From assembly GCA_025766275.1 (NCBI GenBank), contig JAFKAC010000006.1, positions 1,736,001 to 1,800,000 on the forward strand: a stretch of 64,000 bases of DNA, given 5' to 3'. This document shows positions 41,959 to 52,165 of this stretch, piece after piece; within the stretch, counting starts at the first letter, position 1; each line of letters begins with the position of its first letter. The notes beneath the pieces are model-generated. The model had not been told where the DNA came from. It did not search any database and saw only the letters and a list, made by a program, of their open reading frames with translations. This stretch comes from Lactarius indigo (Eukaryota; Basidiomycota; Agaricomycetes; Russulales; Russulaceae). Position numbers and translations under genes: made by a program.

Positions 41959-43335
41959 TTCTTGTTTCTTTTTCCGAGTTTTTTCTTTTTTTTTTTTTTT
42001 TTCTAATTTATTTATAATAGATCCGCAACTCATCACGAAGGCGTGATATATTTTCTACAATTGCAAAGGAGTCAAATGTGCCTCCTTTGCAATTAATTCT
42101 TGATGTGGAGACCAGGTGGTCCTCTGCCTATTTAATGATCAAGAGGGCATTTATTTTGAGAGAGGTATTTTTTAAGCCATTTAATAAATTCTAATGCTAA
42201 CTTTTAGTTAGGCAATTGATAGGTTTACTCAGGAGGGAGGGCCAGACCCATTAAATGAGGAAGATTGGAGGGTCCTTGGGGGACTTCAGAGAATTCTTCA
42301 GGTGTGCAGACATTTTCTCTCTCTGATTGTCTATTAATTTATTTATTAGATCCCCTTCTGGTATCAGCAATCACCTTCTTATGAGAAGATGCCAACACTT
42401 TGTGGCACAGTTGCTGCATTTGAGGGCTTTTTAAAAACCCTGAATGACTTGGCAAATACCTTGGAGACTGAGAGATAGGACATTGGTCTTATTATTGGAA
42501 AAGCTTCAGAGAAGATAGTTCCATATTCTATGCAGGCCCTTGACCTTCCAGTATATCAGCTTTCAATGGGTGAGTGGCTGTCTTAATATTCTGCATAATT
42601 TCTCATCTCATGTAAACAGTTCTTAACCCTTTGACAAAGCTTGAATGGTTCAAGCAACACTACCAATCAAATGTTTCTGAAGCAGTAAAGCGCCACCTCC
42701 TTGATGCAGTGAGTGCTTTTAATTTTATCATGCTACTCTAAAACTAAAATTCTAAGTAGCTCAGACCATTGTACACACCATCTAGAGCCCCTACTAGATC
42801 AACTGTACCCCCTCCACCCCCTGAACCATTTGGTGGCATGCAGGCCACTTTGGCAAACCTTGGTATTGGCCCAATGCCTGTCTACAGACCACAGGCAAAT
42901 ACCTTAGAAGGTGAAGTTGATGACTATCTAGCAGCCCCAGTCAAATATGCCAATATTCTTGAGTTCTGGCAGGTATGTAGAATGGTTCATTTTGTTAGGG
43001 AGTACTGACAGTAGTTGGAATGGCAGGAACACCAGAAAAAGTGGCCAACACTCTTCAAGCTTGCCATGGACTTACTCCCCATTCAAGCCACTTCAGTCCC
43101 ATGTGAGCGTGTCTTCTCAGCAAGCAAGGAGACAGCTAGAGCCAGGAGGAACCGCCTTAAGCCAGGCAGCATGGAAGCCATACAGATACTCAAGTTCCAG
43201 GCAAAGTATAAAAGGGAACTCAATTTTACTGAAGGGCTTGGAGAGAAGGATGAAATGGAAGAGCTGGAGGGAATGGAGGCAGTCAGACCAGTTGAGGACT
43301 TGAGGGCTTATCTCAGGGGCATTAGTGAGCAGTAG

Positions 43336-43671
43336 TTTAAAGAGAATTTTATTTGCAACAAGGCTATATACATGTATTTGTACCTAGGAATGAACTACAT
43401 AAAAGTAGGGGACCTGTGCGACTCACCTGGGGTGGCCAGAGAGGGAAAAGGGGGTGGGAAGAGAAAGGGGGGTGTGGAGGGGCAAGAGGAGGGTGCGCGA
43501 GGGCTGTCCGAGGGTGTCCGAGGGCCTTCCGAGGGTGTCCGAGGCATCCAGGGGCACCCGATGGTCGTCCGAAGGTGGGCGGGTGCCAGCGCCGGCAGTG
43601 AGGGTGGTAGCGGTGGCGGCAGCGGCGACGCGAGGGCGGTGGCGGTGGTGGCAGCGAGGGTGGTGGCAGCG
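43336..43671. repeat. GC-rich satellite, left of G3
   Basis: After about 90 bp of hAT 3' flank comes an array built on GAGGGTGTCCGAGGG and GGTGGCGGCGGC words. It is the left half of the satellite into which G3 inserted; the right half starts at 51530. No gene is seen. Confidence 0.75.
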
Positions 43672-44190
43672 TGTCACGTTTCGACTCGTACGGACTGGTT
43701 GTGTGGGAACCCTTACTGTACCGGTTGCAACTACGGCGGTAAGGTAGATTAGTTGCGGACTTAACCACGGTGATACGGTAGTGCGATAGGTGATACGGTA
43801 CGATAGCTGACTGATGACGGACGCCACTAATACTGGTAGTAGTGGTACTTGGTTTGAGATGTTTCCGCGATACGTTGGACGCTACTTACGGTGACTCATA
43901 GCGGCGCTTCTAAGCCCGCTCGACTTGTATTTAACCTGTCTTGTGAAGACCAAGATACGCCATCTTGGTCTTCTTGAATCGTCACTTCTATTTCTCCTTT
44001 TCTCTACCTCTCGATAAAGGACTCCGACTTCGTTCGTGAGCAACACAGTGGAAGGTCTGTCAGTGTGCCTTCGCGCATTCACTAAGACAGACGCTTGGAC
44101 CTCTGCGTCTTCAAGTCAGCACTTCGATACACAGCTAAGTCATTACCGCCATTCGCGCTCAAGTCGAGCTAACGTCGTGGCGACGTTACA
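43672..44190 (+). repeat. G3 5' LTR with promoter
   Basis: 519 bp, TGTCACGTTTC...GACGTTACA. TATTTAA at 43928-43934, palindrome GAAGACCAAGAT-5nt-ATCTTGGTCTTC, and a predicted transcript start at 43962 (ATCTTGGTCTT). Confidence 0.94.
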
Positions 44191-44192
44191 TT

Positions 44193-44203
44193 AAGACCAA
44201 GAT
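44193..44203 (+). promoter_or_regulatory. G3 primer-binding site (self-priming type)
   Basis: AAGACCAAGAT, 2 nt past the LTR, is the exact reverse complement of the predicted first 11 nt of the transcript (43962-43972). Confidence 0.78.
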
Positions 44204-44209
44204 ACCATC

Positions 44210-46264
44210 GTGGCCGTAACAACCAGAGACCAGTGGACGAGCTTTCGTCCGTATTCCATCCCAAGAAGGGGAGAACGAAACGTCCCTACGCGCTTTTTAC
44301 AAGCTGCTAGTTGGAGAGAGCGACAAGAAGAAACCGGATATTTTGTAGAGTTCAACGGACCTTCGAGGTTCCGCCCAGTTGAGTTCAACTTCGACCACTT
44401 GTGTTGGGTAGAAGTTACGTGGAACCCCATAGACTCCCAGTGGGACGTTACGCGACCAGCCGGACCCAGATATCGTTGCGACATCGACGCACGAGAGCTC
44501 AATAGCCGAGCCGACTGGGGACCCATTGACGGACAAGTGCAAGAACACTCTATAGGAGAAGTAGTATCGGAAGGATCAGAAGAAGAAAGCGAGGGACGAG
44601 AACCAGATCAAACTGAAACAAGCGGTGGAGCAATACAAGACCTCCTAGTAGAACGAGCTGAGTCCGCACACATTACCGAACCCGAACCCATTCATATCCG
44701 ATCCCCAGCCATCATGGCCACAATAACGCGAGCCATGGAAGAAGTCGCGATGGAAGAAGCACGAGTAGTACAGGAAGAAGCACGGGCTGTCCTTATGCCC
44801 ATCAATCCCGAGACAGGAATACGCATGACTGCAGACGATGCCGCAATTTTCAGAGCAATAGGATCAGACAGGGGAGACCCCCCGTCCGGAAGACGACTAG
44901 CAATGGAGCTACCCCCGGGGATAGGAGGACCAGGAGACGATCCGCCACCACCACCCGGAGGAGGTGTCCCATTCGACCTACGAAGAACCGAGCCACCAAG
45001 AGGACTGCCCCATGCCCCTCCCGGAGGAGGAGGAGGAGGAGGAGGAGGCGGCGACGGAGGAGGCGGCGGAGGAGGAGACAGAGGGCACCATAACGAAAAA
45101 TTAACCGGCGAGCCACCTTCTATCTTTGACGGAGACCGACTTAAGGTCGATCAATTTCTCACACAGTGGCATGTATACTGGGGCATGAACCTAGACGCCC
45201 CTATCATGCGAAACGACTACAGGAGGTGTCTCCTGTTTCTGTCATACATCAAAGGAGGAGCAGTCAGCGAATGGGTTCTATCCTTCCTGAACTGGCTCAA
45301 TCGACAAATACAATGAGGAATTAACCCCTACACCCGAGGTTTGTGGGACGCCGTGGCCGACGGGTTCAGTCAGCGGTTCGAAAACACGCTGGAGAGGGAA
45401 CAGGCACAAGCCATACTACGAAAAGGCTTCAAAATGATGGGGGAGGATATCGACAAGTACGTTAACGACTTCGAGCAGCTGGCACGGAAAGCTCATTACC
45501 ACCTCAACGAACCGCAAACCATCGACCTATTCACGTCGGGCTTGCCCAAGGAACTGTTCAAGAACGCGTTTCAGTTCGACGAACCCACAACGTTCGACGA
45601 CTGGAAAAGGGCCGTCCTCAAACGACAGAAAAATTACATCCATCTTAAAGCAAGGCTCAACGAATACAAGAGCACAACATCGCAACCGAAGAAGCAGACC
45701 GGCAACGCGGGATGGGCATTGCCGCAGAACTTACCCCAAACCAACCCATGGGCCATGGACACGTCCGCCGACCGTGCCAAAGTGCGGCTAGCCGGGTCGG
45801 AAGATATCGACTACAACAAATTACCCCATCATGAATGGCCAGCGCCGCCCTTCCCTCCGAGAGGCGGCCCCGGGGTTCGCGGACGAGGAAGAGGCGGGTC
45901 CAGGAGAGACCTAAGGAACGTCCTATGTTATAACTGTCACGCACCGGGACATCTCTCATGAAACTGCCCACACCCTCGACAGCAGAGACAGTGGCAAAAC
46001 CCTCCGTCTAGTAGTAGGATGACAGAAACTGCCTGGCCACCGCAATGGCTGGGACCACCGGGACCCGTCTCCCAGTACGAGCCATCGCTGCCGGGATACG
46101 CCACACCAGCGCCCAGCGCGACGCCCGCACCACAAATCAAGACAATAAAGACGGCGGGAGAACAAGCAAAGGAATGGCTTACACAGGTAGCCAACAGTAC
46201 GGACGAGGTCAAGGACCTCATACTCCAAGACTTGTGGGGAAAGGAGGGTTTTCAGAGCGCCTGA
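44210..46264 (+). pseudogene. gag: G3 gag with two TGA stops
   Basis: Frame opening at GTG-GCC (44210), homologous to G1 gag throughout: N-terminal domain (TRDQWTSFRPYSIPRRGERN), acidic linker, Gly-rich run, capsid region (FLTQWHVYWGMNLDAP), Arg/Gly segment and zinc knuckle (CYNCHAPGHLS[stop]NC). TGA at 45314-45316 replaces the Arg of RQIQRGI, and TGA at 45959-45961 replaces the Arg of GHLSRNC; both would be CGA. The first ATG anywhere in the predicted transcript is at 44714 (MATITRAMEE). The end overlaps pol at the GGGTTTT heptamer 46246-46252. Confidence 0.92.
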
Positions 46265-49200
46265 ACCCGTCAGTCTGGGTGAGGGCCTTACAATGTAATT
46301 CTGTAATTGTGACAACACGCTACCGATCTCTGCGAATTCCAGTGACTGTCCATACAAATTACTGAACGACTGAAACAAACGCATTGGTGGACTCCGGAGC
46401 CACCGACAACTTCATCAAACCAGGAATGGCGACACGGGCCGGAGTCCCGATACAGCCATTAGAAACACCTCGCAAAATATGGAACATAGATAATACGGAA
46501 AATAAAGCTGGGTTAATCACTCATTATGTTAACCTTGAAGTGAAAACACGCGGACAGATCAAGAAGATGACCTTCTTGGTAACCGATCTAGGCAGCGAAG
46601 ACATGGTACTGGGATACCCTTGGCTGAGCGCCTTCGAGCCCACAATCAGTTGGGCAACGGCGACCATGCATCCGGACATGCAACCGGTAGTTCTGGCTAC
46701 TACCGAACAGTTACTCACGACGCCCACTATACGGGCCCTAATCGTCGCTGAAAAGGAAGCAATTGTTCAAGAACTAGAGGACGACTCAACGTTCGTCCGC
46801 GCCACTACCTCGACAGAGCTGGCCATATCCGCCAAACAACAGCAAACGACAGCCATGCTGCCCCCAGTATACGCTGAATTCAGTACACTATTCGATGAGC
46901 AAGCCTCGCATCGTTTCCCTCCGTCCCGACCATGGGACCACGCGATCGACTTCAAACCTTCAGCGCCGGCCGCAATCGACTGCAAAGTATACCCGATGAC
47001 ACAAAAAGAGGAAGGTGAATTGAAGGAGTTTCTTGATGAAAAATTGGCGCAAGGGTATCTACGCCCATCTATGTCCCCGTACGCCTCATCCTTCTTTTTT
47101 ATCAAAAAGAAGGACGGAAAGCTATGCCCAGTACAGGACTATCGCGTCATCAACTCCCATACAATACGCAACCAATACCCGCTACCCCTGATCCAAGACC
47201 TTATCCTAGACCTCAGCAACGTGCACATTTACACGAAACTTGATATTCGCTGGGGCTACAACAACATCCGCATTCGCGACGGCGACCAAGAGAAGGCGGC
47301 ATTCAAGACCAAATTTGGCCTCTTCGAACCCACCGTCATGTTCTTTGGCCTCACCAACTCCCCTGCAACCTTCCAGGCGATGATGAATCACATTTATCGC
47401 GACACGATTGCGAAACATGAGCGTTTGGGGACAACGATACGTGTCTACATGGACGATATTGGAATCGCCACTCATTTTGATCACGACTTGCCAGCCCATA
47501 TCAGCGCGGTGCGCGATGTTCTCAGCGTCGCGCGGGAACACGACCTCTACTTCAAACTCGAGAAGTGCCTATTCCACCAGCCACGGATGGATTACCTGGG
47601 GGTAATCCTTGAGAGGGGGGTGACCCGAATGGACCCCGTAAAAGTTCAAGGCATCAAAGACTGGCCAACGCCAACGAAGGTCAAAGACGTTCGCTCATTC
47701 CTCGGCTTTTGCAACTTTTACCGGCTCTTCATCCGTGGCTTCGCAAACCATGCAAAACCACTCACCAAACTAACGCGAAAAGATGAAGAATGGAGGTGGA
47801 CGGACGAAGAAGAAACAGCGTTCAAAACCCTCAAACGCCTGGTAATGGAAGAACCAGTGCTGGCACACCCGGTCCTTCAAGACCCGTTCGAATTAGAGGT
47901 TGACGCCTCCGGATACGCGGTGGGAGCCGTGCTATTACAAAGAAAATCTGACGGAAAGCGACACCCCATAGGCTACTACTCCGCCACGCTTTCAGAAGCG
48001 GAGCGAAACTACGACATTTACGACCTAGAGCTGCTCGCAATAGTCAAGGCACTGCGCAACTGGAGACCGTTGCTTGCTGGAGCACCACACAAGATCAAAA
48101 TATACTCGGATCACCTCAACCTGCAATACTGGAAATCACCACAAAAGATTAGTAGACGAGTTGCAAGGGAAGTGCTCGAACTCTCGGAGTACGATTTCGA
48201 GATTCACCATATCAAGGGGAAGAACAACGGGAGGGCAGACGCGCTTTCAAGACGCCCGGACTACGACCAGGGGATAAGCGACAACAGCGAAGTCGTGGTC
48301 CTACCGCCCGAAGTCTTCGTAAGAATCCTCAACACCGCACGAACCTTCACGACAAACCCAAACCTACTGCAACCAAGACACCAACAAGACGATGAGGTAA
48401 TTAAGATGTGGGTAGACCCCCACCGCCTCAAAAGAATAGACGGAGAGTGGTATAAAGACGGCAGGTTCGTAATAACCGGGCCTGCGTCCACGTATCGAGT
48501 GCTTATACACGACCACCACGACCTGCCGATACACGGGCATCCGGGTATCGCGAGGACGCAACGAATTCTGGAACGGCATTACTGGTGGCCGCGACTACAG
48601 AAAGATGTATACGAATACGTGCAAGGCTGCGCGGAATGCCAGAGAAACAAGGTCAATACAAGGCCCATACGAGCCGCGCTACACCCTATCACGCCAGAAC
48701 TGGAGGCGACCCCCTTTCAGACAGTCGCCATAGACTTCATCACCAAACTCCCACCGTCGAAAGGATACGACAGCATACTGACGGTCACAGATCACGACTG
48801 CAGCAAGGCCTCAATCTTTATCCCTTGTCGAGAAGAGATAACCGCGGAAGAAACGGCGACCCTGTACGTTGCTCACGTGTTTAAGCGTTTTGGATTACCT
48901 CGCAAATGTATCAGCGATCAAGACCCCCGGTTCGCGTCGAAGTTCACCAGAGAAGTGTGCCGCATTTTGGGCATTCAGCAGAACATATCAACGGCGTACC
49001 ACCCACGCACCGACGGACAGTCCGAATGCACCAACCAATGGCTGGAACAATACCTGCGTTTTTGGGTAAATGAGAGACAGGACAACTGGGTCGCTTATCT
49101 ACCAATCGCAGAATTCGCGCACAACAACTGGCCTCATGAGCACACGAAGCAATCACCTTTTCAGCTTCTGATGGGATATAACCCGCAAGCGGACTGGACT

Positions 49201-50979
49201 GATAAGCCATCCCCCCTTCCTCAGGTCACGAGACGGCTAACACAACTAAAAGAAGCGAGAGAAGACGCTCAACGACTCATGAAAAAGGCGCAAGAAGCAT
49301 GGGTCCGCAACAAAGATACGCCCAAATTCAAAATTGGAGATCTTGTGTGGCTGGAGGGCAAACACCTCCGCACCAATCAGCCCACGGCGAAATTAGTGGC
49401 GCGACGCCACGGACCCTTTCGGGTAACACAGGTGATGTCTCCTTACAATTATCGATTGGAGCTTCCCACGCAGTGGAGCATTCACCCAGTGTTTCACATC
49501 GATCTTCTCACACCATATAAACAAACGACCCTTCATGGAGAGAGTTTCACACGACCACCGCCCGAACTGATCGACGGAGAAGAAGAGTACAAAGTCGAGG
49601 CCATTCTGGACTCCCGGCACTTCGGCAGGGGAAGATGACTCCAGTACCTCGTCAAATGGAAAGGGTATCCAGACTCGGAGAACCAGTGGGTCAACAAAAA
49701 TGACATCTTCGCACCGGAAGCGCTCCGCCTATATCAGGAAGCGCAAGCGCACGGAGTAACAGTTAAGAGGGGATTCGCCCGCACAGAGGAAAGTCATCCC
49801 CTATTCCTTCGCTCTACCACCTCCACTCTCATGCCCACTTCCCCTCTGCGACATGTCACCCAAGCGATGCTCCTCGACTCCCTTGCAGAAGACGCTCGGA
49901 CCCTCCTGGCTGAAGACGACGACACCGAGGTTCCCAACACCCAAATCACCCCGTACACACCTGTCGGCCAGCCAGAGGGCCGTATCACCGCACAAGAATG
50001 GGCAAACGTCCTTGCCCGATTCCCTGACCCCACGCAACAGCCCGACGACGAATCCGCCGTCGTCCACGTCTTCCGTGACGAGCACGGGGAGCGCGAACCC
50101 ATCGCAGCCATCCCCCCAAGCGACGACCTCATCGGCGTTCGCGGAGTTTTCCCGCGCAACGACGAGCGTTCAAGCTCTCCTGGAGTACGAGTTGGACGGC
50201 TGGAGGAGGGTAGCAGCGGAATGGCAGAAGGAACAGTTAGACTCAGCCGCGGCCCGACTGAGAGAGATGCGAGAGCGGCGGCAGCAATGGAGGCTGCTGA
50301 GGCTGGCCATGACGACGATGATTACTACCCGGCACGCCACGCCTTCCTTCGAACGAAAAGCGACCCTACTAATCCCCGCATCACACCCTGGCTCGTCAAC
50401 TCTGACGGGTCCACCATGTACCGAGGACGTGTGCGTGTACCAGGCGCTGCCGACCACCGTCCCTTCACCGCCGCTGACGACCCCGCGCACGTTATTGCGC
50501 CTGAGGGGTTCCGGGCAAATCGACGACCCCATCACATTCCATACCCCATCACCGGACCCAACGGAGTAGAGAGGGACGCATCGCACGTCCAGATCATCGG
50601 AGGGGCGGACCCCCTCATATTAGGAGTTATACCGGGTTCCCCCCACTTGTACGGTAAGCCGCTCTACGCCGAACCTCACGTCAACGCCGCGCTGCGCCCC
50701 ACATACCCCCACGAAGACCTCGTCATCTTCGCCGCGGACAAAATCACTGACCGCGCCCTCAACCGTATCAACGACGAGACGCTCACTGCGGAAGTCACGC
50801 GCTACCGCGCGGCCAGCTTCGAGCTGGAACGACTTCGGGCGAGGGTGGCGCAGCTGCGGGATATGATCGCGGGCGCGCAGAGCGATCGTCAAGACTCCAT
50901 CTACAGGTTGGAGCGCGCCACCGCACTCGAGCGCATTGCCGACGAACAGAGGGACTGGCCGGCCAGAGACTTTCAGTGA
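46246..50979 (+). pseudogene. pol: G3 pol with two TGA stops
   Basis: The -1 frame relative to gag, entered at GGGTTTT. Protease (VDSGATDNF), RT (IKKKDGKLCPVQDYRVIN; YMDDIG), RNase H (LEVDASGYAVGAVLLQ), integrase (HHDLPIHGHPG ... CAECQRNK; DFITKLP; ISDQDPRF; YHPRTDGQSECTN), GPF module, chromodomain (LQYLVKWKGYPDSENQW) and C-terminal extension (MPTSPLRHVTQAM ... RDFQ). Stops: TGA 46363-46365, and TGA 49636-49638 in FGRGR-LQYL at the chromodomain, where G1b has Arg. Some usually conserved Arg codons are changed (DRDPRF to DQDPRF; SERTN to SECTN), further evidence of decay. Confidence 0.93.
49853..50569 (+). CDS. ORFX in G3, overlapping the pol 3' end
   Basis: 238-codon ATG-started frame in another phase of the pol extension, and the same length as the G1b ORFX. 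It contains EYELDGWRRVAAEWQKEQL, ERRQQW and GSGQIDDPITF. It stays open although the overlapping pol frame of this element has acquired stops elsewhere. It may be a shadow frame; no expression signal is seen. Confidence 0.35.
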   Translation: MSPKRCSSTPLQKTLGPSWLKTTTPRFPTPKSPRTHLSASQRAVSPHKNGQTSLPDSLTPRNSPTTNPPSSTSSVTSTGSANPSQPSPQATTSSAFAEFSRATTSVQALLEYELDGWRRVAAEWQKEQLDSAAARLREMRERRQQWRLLRLAMTTMITTRHATPSFERKATLLIPASHPGSSTLTGPPCTEDVCVYQALPTTVPSPPLTTPRTLLRLRGSGQIDDPITFHTPSPDPTE

Positions 50980-51010
50980 GTCTGGGGTCTCACGCTAAAA
51001 GAGAGGGTAA

Positions 51011-51529
51011 TGTCACGTTTCGACTCGTACGGACTGGTTGTGTGGGAACCCTTACTGTACCGGTTGCAACTACGGCGGTAAGGTAGATTAGTTGCGGACT
51101 TAACCACGGTGATACGGTAGTGCGATAGGTGATACGGTACGATAGCTGACTGATGACGGACGCCACTAATACTGGTAGTAGTGGTACTTGGTTTGAGATG
51201 TTTCCGCGATACGTTGGACGCTACTTACGGTGACTCATAGCGGCGCTTCTAAGCCCGCTCGACTTGTATTTAACCTGTCTTGTGAAGACCAAGATACGCC
51301 ATCTTGGTCTTCTTGAATCGTCACTTCTATTTCTCCTTTTCTCTACCTCTCGATAAAGGACTCCGACTTCGTTCGTGAGCAACACAGTGGAAGGTCTGTC
51401 AGTGTGCCTTCGCGCATTCACTAAGACAGACGCTTGGACCTCTGCGTCTTCAAGTCAGCACTTTGATACACGGCTAAGTCGTTACCGCCATTCGCACTCA
51501 AGTCGAGCTAACGTCGTGGCGACGTTACA
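51011..51529 (+). repeat. G3 3' LTR
   Basis: 519 bp, preceded by the purine-rich AAAAGAGAGGGTAA (about 50997-51010). It differs from the 5' LTR at four sites near its end, each a CpG versus TpG/CpA difference. Confidence 0.95.
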
Positions 51530-52165
51530 CAGCGGCACCAACGGCTGCGCGGTGGCCAGAGGGGCGGCAATGGGCGGCGACAGGTGGTGACCAGAGTGAG
51601 GGGTGGCGACGCGAGGGCGGTGGCAGCGGTGGCAGTGGCACCAACGGCTGCGCGGTGGCCAGAGGAGCGGCGATGGGTGGTGACGGGCGGCGACCAGAGT
51701 GAGGGGCGGTGAGCGGCAACGAGCAGCAGCGATGAGAGCAAGGGGCGGCGAGCGGCGACGAGTGGCGACCAGAGCAGACGAGGGGCGGCGAGTGGCGACC
51801 AGAGCAGGCGAGCGGCGACGAGTGGCGACCAAAGCAGGCGAGGGGCAGCGAGCGGCAACGAGCAGTGACCAGAGCGAGTGAGGGGCGGCGAGCAGCGATG
51901 AGTGGTGACCAGAGCAGGCAAGGGGCGGCGAGGGGTGACGAGCGGCGACCAGAGCAGGCGAGCAGCGACGAGCGGCGACCAGAGCGAGCGAGGGGCGGCG
52001 AGTGGCGATGAGCGGCAATGAGCAGTGACGAGCGGCGGCGAGTGGCGATGAGCGGCGACGAGCGGTGACGAGCGGTGACGAGCGGCGACGAGCAGCCACC
52101 AGAGAGAGTGAGCGGCGGCGAGTGGTGATGAGCGGCGGTGAGGGGCAACCAGAGCAAGCGAGGGG
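51530..52165. repeat. GC-rich satellite, right of G3
   Basis: Arrays of GCGGCGACGAG, GGCGACCAGAGC and related words, beginning with an approximately 105-bp unit (GCACCAACGGCTGCGCGG...) present twice (51534 and 51639). The Arg/Ser/Pro/Ala-rich frames on either strand are low-complexity artefacts. Confidence 0.88.

Larger units (their letters stand above)
39339..43335 (+). pseudogene. hAT-superfamily transposase gene, 14 exons, disrupted
   Basis: Exons inferred from GT-AG junctions and open frames: 39339-39468, 39529-39668, 39722-40586, 40639-40912, 40972-41127, 41178-41415, 41474-41592, 41637-41739, 42021-42164, 42212-42301, 42350-42569, 42620-42708, 42760-42972, 43027-43335. The product has a basic N-terminus, a BED-type zinc finger (CKFCL ... 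LRSHLLNHH), the RNase H-like core (TTDMWTDPDLKPYMAV; GWITTDNASNN; CFAHIVNLACKAM) and the C-terminal hAT dimerisation region (LPIQATSVPCERVFSASKETARARRNRL). Exon 3 contains a solo E LTR (39766-40395); without it and one GGAAA the frame is restored. An in-frame TAG lies at 42476-42478. TIRs were not identified, so it may be a transposon gene or a domesticated copy. Confidence 0.85.
43672..51529 (+). mobile_element. Ty3/gypsy chromovirus G3, full length but mutated
   Basis: 7858-bp plus-strand element with 519-bp LTRs (43672-44190, 51011-51529) and the TSD CAGCG (43667-43671, 51530-51534). Gag, pol and the C-terminal extension are present in the same layout as G1. Four in-frame TGA stops (45314, 45959, 46363, 49636) inactivate it. 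The LTRs differ at four positions, all CpG transitions. Solo LTRs of this family lie at 24242-29907 and 33057-33567. Confidence 0.97.

Noticed and set aside
41620..42046. Phe/Ser-rich and Lys/Arg-rich frames
   Set aside because: Products of the (CTTTTT)n tract in a hAT intron.
38936..43400. hAT terminal inverted repeats
   Set aside because: I found no convincing inverted pair with an 8-bp duplication around the gene, so element ends are not annotated.
43336..43671. CRISPR-like or regularly spaced array in the GC repeats
   Set aside because: There is no constant repeat/spacer periodicity, and the host is a eukaryote.
49831..50979. An envelope gene 3' of pol in G1-G3
   Set aside because: The extension has no signal peptide or membrane segment; it is acidic and coiled-coil.
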